From Epiperipatus broadwayi (lineage: Eukaryota > Onychophora > Udeonychophora > Euonychophora > Peripatidae), in contig JAQFVV010012512.1 in NCBI GenBank assembly GCA_028023455.1, positions 660,413 to 724,412 on the forward strand: a DNA stretch of 64,000 bases, written 5' to 3'. The position numbers and the translations under genes were made by a program. Shown here piece after piece: positions 35,960-46,979 of this stretch. Under the pieces are notes generated by a model. It searched no databases. It had not been told where the DNA came from and worked only from the letters and a program-made list of their open reading frames with translations. The first letter of the stretch is position 1; the number at the start of each line of letters is the position of its first letter.

Positions 35960-36700
35960 ATGTCATTAGGGCATGCAATATTACGAAGTTTGGGATAGAA
36001 AACCCTCAGGAATGGCCTTTATACATCACACAGTTAGAAATTTTTTTTAAGCTAAACAGCATAATGGAAAATGACAAAAAAGTGGCAGCTCTATTGTGTT
36101 TAGCTGGACAAAAAGTTATTGAAATTGTGAATAAATTGGGTGATGGGCCAGTAACAGACGGAGCAGGTTTTGAAGAATTAATTAAAAAATTAACGGACTA
36201 TTTTAGTCTGAGGCCCTCTAAACACATTGCCAGATTAGCTCTCAGAAATCGTAGGCAGGCCAAAGAAGAAAAAATAAAGGATTATAATATAGCTTTAAGG
36301 CAGTTAGCTAAAGATTGCGACTACGGAGATTTCGTGGAACAGGCTTTACTAGACCAGTTATTATGGGGAATGACGGATAAAAGGCTATGCCAAACATTAT
36401 TAACTGAAGCTGATTTGTCGTATGAACAGGCTATTAAAAAGGGAATGGCTTACGAGGCAATAATAGAGCAAGCTTGCGCTTTTAAAAACAAGGCTGAAGA
36501 TTCCAGTAAAATGACAATATATAAAATTGAAAAAAATTACCAGGAAAGGACTGAAGAAAAGATATTAATAAAATGTTTCTGCTATGGAAAAGCAGGACAT
36601 ATATATCAAAGAAGTGCAAGTGGAAGAAAGAAAGCTGCTACAATTTTGGGGCGAAAGGTCATTTAGCAGCAGTATGTAAAAAGCCTTGTAAAAAGATATA
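35960..36700 (+). pseudogene. gag of the Mag-like element
   Basis: The main open frame runs 36064-36666, but in-frame sequence upstream (ENPQEWPLYITQLEIFFKLN) is clearly gag, so the real start is earlier. The ATG at 35960 in another frame is the best candidate, with one indel after it. The middle shows the capsid pattern (LRNRRQAKEEKIKDYNIALR, then LLDQLLWGMTDKR). The end has two CCHC-like knuckles, CFCYGKAGHIYQ and CYNFGAKGHLAAVC, split by a frameshift, each missing a cysteine. Gag would form the particle shell and bind element RNA. Confidence 0.88.
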
Positions 36701-37085
36701 TATAAGAAAAAGGGACATAGATATGAAGAAACTAATATTAAGAAAAAATATAATAATGCCTATACAAGACCAATTTATGGTAAAAGTAAAAATATGTAAT
36801 AGTGAGATAAATATGGAAGTTGAGTGTGGGTCGGGTATATCGCTGATATGTATAAACGATTGGAAAGAAATATCGAAAGCCAACACAAAAGTAAAAATAC
36901 GGAATGTGGACATCAAAGTAAAAGATGTTAATGGGAATCATATTAAAATAATGGGAAAAGTAGATGCTCCAGTAGTGTTTGGAGAGAAAGATTTTACACT
37001 ACCAATCTATATAGTTGAGAAAAAAATAAGCCCGTTAATAGGGAGAGAAGGGTTTAGACACTTGGAATACAATTTTCCATTGTAA
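36700..37085 (+). pseudogene. aspartic protease region of the Mag-like element
   Basis: The open frame 36573-37085 carries IKVKDVNGNHIKIMGKVDAP-type strands and VEKKISPLIGREGFRHL, the usual second half of a retropepsin. The active-site triad position reads VECGSGISLI, where family members have D-S/T-G; the Asp is replaced by Glu. This copy's protease would therefore be inactive even without the frameshifts around it. It ends just before the pol start. Confidence 0.7.
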
Positions 37086-37087
37086 AA

Positions 37088-38500
37088 ATGATTTTGACAA
37101 AAAAAGAAATGGTAAAATTATACCCAGACTTATTTACGCAAGATCTGGGCTTAATTAAAACAAACCCGGTGGAAATACATTTAGCGGATAATGTAATAAC
37201 AGTAATATGCAAGCCATGTAAAATCCCTTTTGTGCAAAGGAAAAAGGTAGAAGACAAGTTAAAACATTTAGTAGCAAGCGGCGTATTAACCCCAGTAGAG
37301 GAGGCAGAATGGGCACACCGATTGTTGTAATAACAAAACCAGATGGGGAAGTTAGATTATGCGACGATTACCATGTTACAGTTAACAAATATTTGAATAA
37401 AGGTGCATACCCAGTACCTAACGTACGCTAAATACTAGCAAATTTGTCGAAGGCTAAATATTTTGCTAAATTAGATATAAACTCTGCATACCATCAGATT
37501 AAAGTTACAGAGAACACAGCAAAAATATTAACATTAACCATGCCTTTTGTGTTATATAAATGCAATTGTTTGCCGCTTGGAATAACTACAGCGCCAAATA
37601 TTTTTCAGGCAAAGTTAAATATGATATTGCAATAAATTGAAGGAGTGATGCCATATTATGATGATATATTAATAATGGTGACATCTAGTAAAATTTAAAA
37701 AAGTAAAGTTTTAAAAGTATGTGATAGGTTGAATAGGGCAGGTGTAAAACTAAAGCTAGAAAAATGTCTATGGGAAGCAAAATAATTAAATTTTCTAGGT
37801 CATACGATTTCAGATAAAGGAAAGTGCCTTTTGAATGACAAAGTTCGATCAGTAAAAAACGCAGTAAGACCCAAAATGTAAAACAGTTGCAATCGTTTCT
37901 AGGTCTCGTAAATTTTTTCGAACCTTTCCTGAAAAATAAGGCAATGGTAGCAACTCCATTATATGAATTACTACGTAAAGGGCAAAAATGGAGCTGGACT
38001 GAAACACATAAAAAAGCTTTCAAAAAAAACAAAAGATCTATTAGTATCAGATAAATTGTTAGTGCATTTTGATAGCGATCAAGATGTGAGAATTACGACA
38101 GATGCATCAGAATGGGGAGTAGGTGCAGTCCTAGTTCATCCGATAAAGGAATGTGAGTGCCCTGTGGCTTATGCATCCATAACTTTATGGAAGGCAGAAA
38201 GAAATTACAGCCAGATAGATAATGAGGCACTGGCAATTATATTTGCGGTGAAGAAATTCCACAAATTTATTTTTGGCCAAAAATTCGAGATAACTGATCA
38301 TAAGCCACTGCTGGTTATTTTAGGAAATGACTGAGTTACTCTGGAACATTTAAGCCTGCGTATGTTAAGATGGAGAAATATATTGAGTTCATATGATTTT
38401 ATATTGAAATACAAGAAGAGAAAGGAAATTTCCCATGCGGATGCTTTATCGAGGTTACCAGATGACAAGGAGCCAACAGGTAGTGAAATTGAGGTGTATT
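37088..38500 (+). pseudogene. RT and RNase H of the Mag-like element
   Basis: 37088-37327 has the RT start (YPDLFTQDLG, LASGVLTP-type). After a single-base shift near 37318 comes PIVVITKPDGEVRLC. 37444-37635 has FAKLDINSAYHQIKV and CLPLGITTAPNIFQ. The catalytic box YYDD is at 37654-37665, and FLGHTISDKG is near 37794. RNase H (about 38040-38500) shows RITTDASEWGVGAVL, ITDHKPLL and HADALSRLP. Stops (near 37429, 37633, 38332) and frameshifts interrupt it. Gene order and motifs leave little doubt about identity. Confidence 0.95.
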
Positions 38501-38649
38501 GATAACATGAATTCCGAGGTTGTAAATAGTGAAACTGTTAAATGGTGGACTAATGAAGATAAAGGATATCGTTTGTTAACAACCTGAATTAAGAAAGTTT
38601 GGCCCAAATGTAAACCAAATAATTTAGCAATGGGGTTTTGGGTTAACAG

Positions 38650-39627
38650 AGAAAACATATCTATATTAGGGGATGTATAGTGATGGGGGGCAGAGTTGTT
38701 ATACCTCCAGTAGGTAGAGATAAGGTATTAAGTTTACTTCACCAAGTCACCCGGGCACAGTGCATGCAAAAGCTTTAGTGTGTAGTTATGTATGGTTGTC
38801 TCAAATAAATAATGTTATTGAAAAATTCATTAAAAATGTTCACCATGTCAGTCGGAAAGTGCATTGCCAGCTAAACAGTATTTATCTTGGCTGAAAGCAG
38901 TTAAACCATGGGAACATCTACATATAGACAATGCAGGACCGATTGATGAAAAAATAATACTCATTGTGATGGATGCATACTCGAGTGGATAGAGTGTCAC
39001 CTGGTAAAAAATACAAGTGCACAGGAAATGTTTTTTTCCGGAAGTGTTAATATCAGACAATGCTGCAGGATTTGGAAGCAAAGAACTGAATAAATTTTTT
39101 GATAGTTATGGAATCAAACATGTGTATGCACCACCGTATCATTTTGAATCAAACGGATTAGCAGAGAATGCCATAGGAAAAATAAAAAAATGTTTAAAGA
39201 AGAATAAAAATGTGAATATACAACAAACTTTACAGGAATTTATGCTGAACCAGCATTCAACACCAACAACAGCAACTGGGAAATCACCAGCAAAACTACT
39301 ATGTGGGCAATAAGAATTAAGCTAGATATTTTGCATCCCACTACCCAAAAACTCATGTGCAAAGAAACAGCTCGAAAATTGTTTGCAATAGGTGATCCAG
39401 TATGGATAAGAGACATTTTTCGTAAAGTATGGATAAAAGGAACAATTGAGAAAGTAATATCACAGCAAATATATGAAATTACAGGACATAATGGATTAAA
39501 ATATCAATGGCATGTGAATCAGATACTAAAGGGGAACCGGAAGAGATGCAGATGGATATGTTCGAGCAACTACAACCACAGGAAACGAGCGATAACACAG
39601 AGCAGGTATTACCAGAAGACATGCTAG
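38650..39627 (+). pseudogene. integrase of the Mag-like element
   Basis: A damaged zinc-binding region lies near 38700-38870. The catalytic core is clearest in 39017-39313: LISDNAAGFGSKE gives the second Asp, and SNGLAENAIGKIKK the Glu of the DDE triad. TTATGKSPAKLLCGQ follows. 39301-39627 has LDILHP and FAIGDPVWIRD with KVWIKGTIEKV, the usual C-terminal domain. The first Asp lies in a shifted stretch near 38930 (LHIDNAGP). The protein would insert element DNA, giving the 5-bp TSD seen here. Confidence 0.92.
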
Positions 39628-39756
39628 GGGCTATGAAAAGGAAGAGAGCAATGTTCTACATAAAGCAGAAAAAGGAAATTTGCATAGACCCATACGCAAT
39701 AAACAAAAGCCTCTCCATTTAAACGATTATGTTTGTGGGAAAAACAATCTACTTCT

Positions 39757-39773
39757 GGAGTGAGGAGAGGAAG
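39757..39773 (+). promoter_or_regulatory. polypurine tract (Mag-like)
   Basis: GGAGTGAGGAGAGGAAG abuts the right LTR and is almost the same as the tract before the LTR at 45339. Confidence 0.85.
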
Positions 39774-40434
39774 TGTTGTGTCAAACAGTGAAAATAAAAT
39801 AACTTTTGTAAATATTATTATGTAATTAAAAACTTTTATAAATATTACTCCAGAAGTATATATATATATATGTGTTAAACTTGAATTTGTATAAAGTAAA
39901 ATATTTAGAAAGTCAAATTTTGTGTAAATAAAATATTTAGAAATTAAAACTTTAATATGTACAATGGAAATAATTAGAACACTGAAAAAGACAATAATGC
40001 AGTAATTGTAAAAGATAAAAAGCAGAGATTAAAAGAAACTGATAAGGAATCAGGGGACTATATAAACTGTGAATGAGAGGGGCATGTGTCTTTTTGCTGT
40101 TTTGCCTAATTGAGATCAGAGCGAATAATTATTCTTTTGCTGATCAGAACTTACGAGGGAGAAAAACCCAGATTATCGAATCTGAACGTTCAAAAATCCG
40201 ACTAGGGGTAAATATAATAGATCCTCCCGATCTTGATCTTTTATTATTTTGTACGCCTTCAGGGCTCTATGTAGGGTTAAGTTAAACTAATGTAAACATA
40301 TGATACATTTAACTAAGTAAATCTCAGTAATTCTTGTGCTGGTTGTTTATTTGTGAAACTAATTTAAATCATTTTAGTAAGTTATTGTATGTTGTTTGTC
40401 CCTGTCGTTTTTCTCACGGGGTGAATATATTACA
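39774..40434 (+). repeat. 3' LTR of the Mag-like element
   Basis: Direct repeat of 35191-35857 with a few substitutions and small indels, TATA box at 40059, followed by TSD CCATA. The LTR differences show that it is not a brand-new copy. Confidence 0.95.
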
Positions 40435-40439
40435 CCATA

Positions 40440-40870
40440 GATTAGAATTCTTCCATTTCATGCAATTGATTTTCTAATGTGGCTAACAATTATTTATGAA
40501 TATGTTAATACATTTAGCAGCAAAAAACATTATATTATACATATTTATATTCATTATTCACATGAATGTATGCCAAGAAAAATAATCTACTTTTTTATTC
40601 AATATCAATTTTAATTCTTTTAAACAAAATCAAAAGAAGATGAAATTATATTATAACAAATTTTTTATTTATCTTGCAGATACTTTACAATATAAACTGC
40701 TGCATAATAAAACATTCAGACCTACAAAAGTCTAATTAAGTCTAAAAAGTAAGTTTTATCAACTTTCAAATTTTTACAAACACTTGATATTAAGTGAATA
40801 AATAATTAAAACAGTTTTCTATTTAACAATTAAATAAGTTTTAAATATAGAGAGTTATTATTCTTCAAGT
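40440..40870. other. AT-rich spacer
   Basis: No gene seen. Confidence 0.4.
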
Positions 40871-40879
40871 ATAAATTGG

Positions 40880-42640
40880 GATAAAGAGAGTAGCAAAAAA
40901 TCAAAAAAACATTAACCCCCTAAACATATTTTGCCAAGCGCTTTCGTTACCCTGTACCAGAATCAAAGCGATATATTGGAACTGATCGGTTAATACTCCA
41001 GTGCATGCTCAGGGGAACACTAGGATTATGCTGATTGATAACATTTTTAGACTTCGCAATAAACCAAGCCTTCAACTTCCTCTTTCTATCATTTGATTCA
41101 TTACACACAGTACTGATATTTTGAAAATAAAACGCATGTCCACAACTACTTTCATGATTTGAAAAAACAGAATTAACTTACGATTCACTTTTAGATTTTT
41201 TATATTGATAAATATGGTCTTGCAATCGCGATAATAATTTTGCCTTCGTTTCCTTCCTTGTAATAAATAGCATTACAACCAATTATTTGCAGGCAATTGA
41301 ATAAACCACTTCATTTTTTCCACACTATTTATTAGTCTATTTAAACACAAAGGTGATCTATATTTTAACCTTGTACTTTTTAGATGGCACATAAGCCAAA
41401 TAAAAACACTTTTTGTCTGTTTATTTTTGTACATCCACTTTATGTTTAAACTTTTCATTATTATAAAACAATCTCAATTGTATATGTAATATAGTTCTCT
41501 TGTATTCTGCTTTTACCATACCATCAAGGTATCTCTCAATATTCCCTTTTTTATCTGCCTCAAATTTACAAACATGCCAATTGAGATACAAAAAAAAAAA
41601 ATTTTAATCCAGTCATTTATAATTGAAAGGAACATTCGATGAGGGTAAGAAGAACCTTTACATTTAATGGTTTATCAAGCATTTTATACCTAAATACATT
41701 ACAACATCTATATATATTCACATCTAAATACTTTAAAACACCATCATACTCAAACTCCATAGTCCATGACAAACCAGAATTTCTCATTTGATTTATCGAA
41801 TATATTCTCTATCACATCTTTTGATCCACACACAAAAACATTATCCACATATCTTCTATACACTAAATCATTATTCCTTATAAATGGTTTAATAATATAT
41901 TTTTCTATTTCCGAAACATACCAACTACACACCATTCACTGTCAATCCATTGGCCAACCAATCTTTATTTGATAATAATACTTTCCATATCTTGCAGTAG
42001 TATCATCATTAATCCATTCCAATGCTTCCATATTAAATCTGACTTTACAAATATCTACATTATAATCTAACCAAAGTTTTTTAATTATATTTATCAATTT
42101 ATTATTGTCCACTGATTCATATAACTCACATACATCCAATGAGCCATATAATATTGTTAATCATCTTGACACACTTCAATATTTGAACAAGTTTAAATGT
42201 AGATTAAATTGTATATTTGCTGAATCCATTAAGTCCTGTAACCATTTTGCAACTAATTGCGATCCTTTCTGATGTTATTCCCCAAAATCCATCATTAATC
42301 TTAACGAAGCATTCTTTTTATGATCTTTAATATTTTCAAATAAATGTGGAACATTCCCAGATCCTCAGATATTCATCTCTTCTAAATATTTTACCAGCTT
42401 ATGGACGCAAAACATTACAAACAAACTTGTCTTTACATGCTTTTAACTTATAAATCTCCACTTTTTCAAACTTCCACTTAACCATCTGCTGAGAGTTTTT
42501 TTCTTTATACATATGTCCATTCATTAGCACAGATCTATTACTTTTATCTTCCTTATCATAAATAACACAGGGAATGGAGGTTGTTTTATAATAATGTAAA
42601 ATTTAAACTAAAGGGGATATAAAAATAAAACAGACAAAAT
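40880..42640 (-). pseudogene. Penelope-like element, near full-length order, decayed
   Basis: Reading the minus strand from 42640, the following appear in order. The N-terminal region has CKDKFVCNVLRP and GKIFRRDEYLRI. A K.HK....R..I-type block lies near 42310. Palm motif A is MDVCELYESVDNNKL (42139 down), and the catalytic box YRRYVDNVFVCG is near 41860, with the second Asp now Asn. The KFEADKKGNIERYLDGMVKA thumb block follows, then the start of GIY-YIG (NEVVYSIACK, near 41300). Its remainder has SRLQDHIYQYKK, SNHESSCGHAF and KAWFIAKSKNV. Many stops and frameshifts. PLEs use this RT plus endonuclease to copy themselves at the target. It is head-to-head with the next fragment. Confidence 0.78.
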
Positions 42641-43205
42641 GGCGTTCCTTGGCTTATGTACAATCTGTAAGTATAAATTTAAAAAATAGAATTGGCAAAG
42701 ATTATAATATAGGATTCCATTCACTTTGTGGAAAAATGGATAGGTATGAAGTGTATTATTCAATTCCCTGCCAAGAAGTTGGTTACACAGGAAACGAAAG
42801 CAAAATGTAATAACACGATTGCAACAGCATATTTATCAAGATAAAAAATCTAAAAGTGATTAGCATGTTAATTATGTTTTTTTTCAAATCATGAAAGTAG
42901 TTGTGAACATGAGTTTTATCCTCAAAATATCAATACTGTGTGCAATGAAACAAATAATAGAATGAGGAAGTTTAAAGAGGTTTGATATATTGCGAAGTCT
43001 AAAAATGTTATCAATCAGCTTAACATTAGGATTCCACTGAACATGCACTGGAATATTAATCACTCAGTTTTAATGTCGTGATGATTCCGATACGTGGTAT
43101 CAAATGCGTTTTGCAAAACAGGTTTAGTGGTTAATGTTTTTTGAATTTTTGCTACTCTTCTTATCACTGTTTATACGTGAAGAATAATTTTCATTATCTG
43201 ACAGA
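42640..43205 (+). pseudogene. Penelope-like 3' fragment with GIY-YIG remnant
   Basis: Inverted copy of 40870-41320. GFHSLCGKMDRYEVYYSIPC gives the start of the GIY-YIG domain and VGYTGNESKAKC the YiGeT block. The downstream text matches the minus-strand copy, including AAAAATCTAAAAGTGA. TAATGTTTTTTGAATTTTTG near 43133 matches the 3' end of the minus-strand copy. It then runs directly into a 5' PLE piece, the tandem arrangement typical of this class. Confidence 0.65.
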
Positions 43206-43229
43206 GTTTTTGTGTTATTTATTTATTAT

Positions 43230-44180
43230 TTAATAGTATAATTAGGGATTATAAATTTGATTGGAGGTATGTCGAGACCTTGAAATTATGTAAAGAGATG
43301 ATTAAAATAGGAGAGCAGTTAAAGTTCTTAAATAAGTGCATGAAATTTAAGTTTCTCTGAACTGTTTTAATGCGGTTGTTAATACATCTATTCATAGGAA
43401 GAAAGAAACCATGGGTTTAATGAGGATTACGTTATAAAAGTTTATTGTAAAATATTATAAAAAAACAATTATATTTAAATGTTGCAAGAAAGAAAAGAAT
43501 GCTAAACTTTATTCGACATTGGATGATATTGTTAATAGTTGTAAGGATTTTCAAATGTTTTTATGGCATAAATTTGATAATATGCTAAGCAATAAAATGT
43601 AATAATTTATAATAAAGTGCAAGATAATTTTGTGAATTTATCAAATGTAAATTTGTCAATGGAGTTTAAAACTTTTTTGGATGAGGTCCTAGATTTGTTT
43701 GTGGTGGTTGGAAAGATCTGAATATAGAGAATTTGCAGATATTGAGACAGCGTATGAGTTTTGGGAGAAGGAAGAGGTGATTAAGCAAATTATTTCATTG
43801 TTAAAGGGTGGTTATTATTTTGCAGAGGCTAATGATTGGTATAAAACTATTAATAAGTTCAGATTTCTGTTATATGAGAAAAAATGTTATTTGTTCTAAA
43901 GAAGATATTGGTAATAGATTTCTGTTAATGATGAACACATGTATAAAAAAAAAGGTCTCAGCAAATTGTTAAATTAAAATTTAAATAAGTGGAGGATTAT
44001 AAGTTAAAAATGTGTAAGGGCAAGTTTTTTTGTAATGTTTTGCATCCAAATGTTGGTAAAATATTTAGGAGAGATGAATATCTGATGATTTATTCATCAA
44101 CTGCGATTGTTCCACATTTATTTGTGTTATGTCTAGCTGATCTAAGAGGGCACTTCCCAAAACATACAATTCACCACTAC
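43230..44180 (+). pseudogene. Penelope-like 5' (N-terminal) fragment
   Basis: The last part (43989-44180) reads KMCKGKFFCNVLHPNVGKIF then RRDEYL, close to the N-terminal part of the minus-strand copy at about 42440. The ORF 43699-43899 lies in the same region without a known motif. With the piece before it, this forms a partial tandem (3' end of one copy joined to 5' end of another). Confidence 0.5.
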
Positions 44181-44199
44181 ACAGTTAATATTTAGATAA

Positions 44200-44448
44200 T
44201 TTAATGAAGGATAAATGCTTATTTAATACAATAAGGCCCACAGATGTAATAAATAATAATGTAGATCTATACGACCTGTAAGAGTCATAGCTGGCTGTTC
44301 TCACATTCAGAGGCCATCTCTCCACACTTAAAGTCCCTGACCCAAAGGAGATGTTCTGCTCCATGTTATATCCATGTGCACAGGTGAAGCTCCAAGAATG
44401 AAGTATCCTTTTCTTGATCTAATTTGCATTGAGTTCATTCATTGTTTC
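44200..44448. other. left flank of the short LTR element
   Basis: More GC than its surroundings at about 44280-44400 but no ORF. The last five bases are the left TSD GTTTC. Confidence 0.4.
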
Positions 44449-45065
44449 TGTAGTGTTTGTAAAAATGGCAGACATTTTTGTGCACTCCAGAAAAAACTAG
44501 AATTTATTTGAGTTGTTGTTTTTAGATCGCAGGCTGATAACTGAGGAATTTAATTAACATAATGGTGGATGATAATTCCAAGAGATATTTGCTGATTGCA
44601 AATATTTCTAGATATAAGACATTACCTTATTGGACAATGATTAATTGTTGCAGTTATCAGTAAGTGATAAGAAGACTGGGTAAGAACTATGCAGTGTAAT
44701 ATAGAGAGTAGTAGAGAGCAGTCACACAGTAGACAGCTGTTCAATTTAAGTAGAGATATCTCGCGTGAGTGCTGGTGGTTAATGCCAGCACCCAGTGGAA
44801 ATGTAGTCCATGGGAGTAGTTGAAAGAGCCAACAGAGATGGGGAGACCACAGCAGAGATATTCCTTGGAGAGCATTCATTGCAGACCAATTTGTTGGAGA
44901 GCATTCATTGCAGACCAATTCATTGGAAAGCATTCATTGCAGACCAATTCATTGGAGAGCATTCGTTGGAAGAGAACATTATGGGAATTGAACATAGGGA
45001 TTTGCTGACCACACAGTCTGACTTGCGGATATAACATTGGCACAGTCATAAGTGCAGATATAATA
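44449..45065 (+). repeat. 5' LTR of the short element
   Basis: TGTAGTG start, end GATATAATA. The end is aligned to GATATAACA of the right LTR, and its final A and repeated GGATATAA-type block make the exact end slightly uncertain. It contains 3.5 copies of a 29-bp repeat. ORFs 44810-45034 and overlapping ones read through that repeat and are not genes. Confidence 0.88.
44867..44977. repeat. 29-bp minisatellite in the 5' LTR (~3.5 units)
   Basis: Units GGAGAGCATTCATTGCAGAC start at 44867, 44896, 44925 and 44954. Confidence 0.93.
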
Positions 45066-45066
45066 T

Positions 45067-45079
45067 TGGCACAGTCACA
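45067..45079 (+). promoter_or_regulatory. primer-binding site of the short element
   Basis: TGGCACAGTCACA one base after the LTR end. Similar CGCAGTCACCAT and CACAGTCACCAT motifs recur in the internal region. Confidence 0.65.
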
Positions 45080-45324
45080 TTTGGAACCTGTGAGTAGCGA
45101 ATAAGTTTTCATTGCAAGTTTACGTAAGGAAACATCGGTGAAAGTTTGGAAATAAAACGTTTGCGCAGTCACCATCGGAAGCTGAGTTCCACCATGTGTG
45201 CACAGTCACCATTGAATGTAACTGGTGAAAAAGTTTCAGCAGCAGTTAAATCATATATTTCTGAGTGAAATAACAGGAAAGTAGGAATAGAAAAACAACA
45301 CCAAGGAATCACAAGGGTTTTTCT
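45080..45324 (+). other. non-coding internal region of the short element
   Basis: About 250 bp without an ORF. The repeated GCAGTCACCATYG-like motif (two copies near 45164 and 45201) may be part of a packaging or priming signal, or only a decayed repeat. Confidence 0.6.
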
Positions 45325-45338
45325 GGAGTGGAGGGAAG
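45325..45338 (+). promoter_or_regulatory. polypurine tract of the short element
   Basis: GGAGTGGAGGGAAG preceded by TTCT. The Mag-like element has CTTCTGGAGTGAGGAGAGGA followed by AG at the same place. Confidence 0.85.
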
Positions 45339-46021
45339 TGTAGTGTTTGTAAAAATGGCAGACATTTTTGTGCACACCAGAAAAAAACTAGAATTTATTT
45401 GAGTTATTGTTTTTAGATCATGCGCTGATAACTGAGGAATTTAATTAACATAATGGTGGATGATAATTTCAAGAGTTATTTGCTGATTGCAAATATTTCT
45501 AGATGTAAGACGTTACCTTATTGGACAATGATTAATTGTTGCAGTTATCAGTAAGCGATAAGAAGACTGGGTAAGAACTACGCAATGTAATATAGAGTAG
45601 TAGAGAGCAGTCACACAGTAGATGGCTGTTCAATTTAAGTAGAGATATCTCACATGAGTGCTGGTGGTTAATGACCAGCACCCAGTGGAAATGTAGTTCA
45701 CGGGAGTAGCTGAAAGAGCCCATAGAGATGGGGAGACCACAGCGGAGATATTCATTGGAGAGCATTCATTGCAGACCAATTCATTGGAGAGCATTCATTG
45801 CAGACCAATTCGTTGAGAGCATTCATTGCAGACCAATTCAGCAGAGAGATTGCAGACCAATTCATTGGAGAGCATTCATTGCAGACCAATTCGTTGGAGA
45901 GCATTCATTGCAGAAAGATTCGTTGGAGAGCACATCATGGGAATTGAACATAGGGATTTTCTGACCGCACAGTCAGACTTGTGGATATAATATTGGCACA
46001 GTCATAAGTGCGGATATAACA
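45339..46021 (+). repeat. 3' LTR of the short element
   Basis: Matches 44449-45065 apart from extra 29-bp units. Ends GGATATAACA, then TSD GTTTC. Confidence 0.9.
45757..45930. repeat. 29-bp minisatellite in the 3' LTR (~6 units)
   Basis: Same GGAGAGCATTCATTGCAGAC unit as in the other LTR but about two units more, with one broken unit (AGCAGAGAGATTGCAGACC). This accounts for the 66-bp length difference between LTRs. Confidence 0.92.
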
Positions 46022-46026
46022 GTTTC

Positions 46027-46979
46027 AATCACTGAAGTTGATTGGCTTGTACTCCCTTTCATCCGCTCAGGTGACTTTTCCTTTCACTGCTTTATGCTGG
46101 ATACAAGAAGTTAAATTATTATCTTTCAACCTTAATTAATGAGTTATTTTTAAGCTTATAGGTTATCTCATGCAGGAAATCTAAACTCTAATTCCTTTAA
46201 TTGTTTTATATCTCATTATCATACTGAATTCCTCTCTCATTAATGAAAATGTTTTTACATTTAGAAATTTTTTTTTCTACTCTTAAAAGTTATAAATAAA
46301 TTTTCTTTCCTATTTTAAAAGAATCAGACTTTTGAAATTCTTTAATTTATTTAAATTTATTATTTTTTTATAGTAATTTATCTCTATATATGCATATGCA
46401 TTAAGCATACACATACATATGATTACTTCCTTCAAGTTCAGAGATCAGGTTTTAATTTCTGAACTTAATATGGTAAGTGGGATTTTTTTTATCTTCCTTT
46501 TGGCTCGCTGTTGTGAATTATGTGTCAACTCACTTGGTGCATTCTCTAGAAAAATAATTGTTTGTTAATCACAATCATTATTTTTGTAGAGTTATAATTA
46601 TTTATTAAAACCCTTTAACTGATTCTTTTAAGTTATTTAAAAGAATTAATCTTTGTCTAATTTTTGTATTTGTCCACTGTTTAAATTTGAGAACAATATT
46701 ATTCGTTGGTTTCATTTCCAGCCGGGTTCTATTGTTAAAATATTAATCTAAAATACACTGAATTTTTTTAATTCAGCTTCTAAAAATGGAATAATTTTAG
46801 ATTCAAATTGGTTAAATGTAACGAAAAATTAAAAATAATGTTAATAACTGAAGAAAAATATAAGAAAAATGTTTAAAAAATAGCCAGCAGTAAAACAAAA
46901 GAATTATATTGCAACCAATAACTGTGTCGTTATTCAGTTCTTCAGCTGTCAAAATAATTCTCTTTTTATTTCCAGCATG
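46027..46979. other. AT-rich spacer, no gene seen
   Basis: Nothing recognised. Confidence 0.45.

Larger units (their letters stand above)
35191..40434 (+). mobile_element. complete Ty3/gypsy (Mag-like) retrotransposon, TSD CCATA
   Basis: LTRs of 667 and 661 bp start TGTTGTGTC and end ATTACA. The flanks are CCATA at 35186-35190 and CCATA at 40435-40439, a perfect 5-bp TSD. A primer site (TGGCGCAGTTGACAGCTG) follows the left LTR, and a purine tract precedes the right one. Gag, protease, RT, RNase H and integrase appear in gypsy order. The frames are long but broken by a handful of frameshifts and stops. The CCHC knuckles in gag and the NGLAENAI integrase motif suggest the Mag side of the superfamily; that clade call is inference. 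Confidence 0.95.
44449..46021 (+). mobile_element. short non-coding LTR element (TRIM/LARD type), TSD GTTTC
   Basis: LTRs of 617 and 683 bp begin TGTAGTGTTTG and flank only 273 bp of internal sequence with no ORF. GTTTC at 44444-44448 and 46022-46026 is a perfect TSD. A primer site (TTGGCACAGTCAC) follows the left LTR, and a purine tract precedes the right one. It has every cis signal and no protein, so it must have been moved by another element. The polypurine tract and primer site resemble those of the Mag-like element at 35191, a likely helper family. Confidence 0.92.

Noticed and set aside
44810-45964. Repetitive ORFs with ESIHCRPIHWRAF units
   Set aside because: They read through the 29-bp minisatellite in the LTRs. 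29 is not a multiple of three, so all frames give similar peptides.
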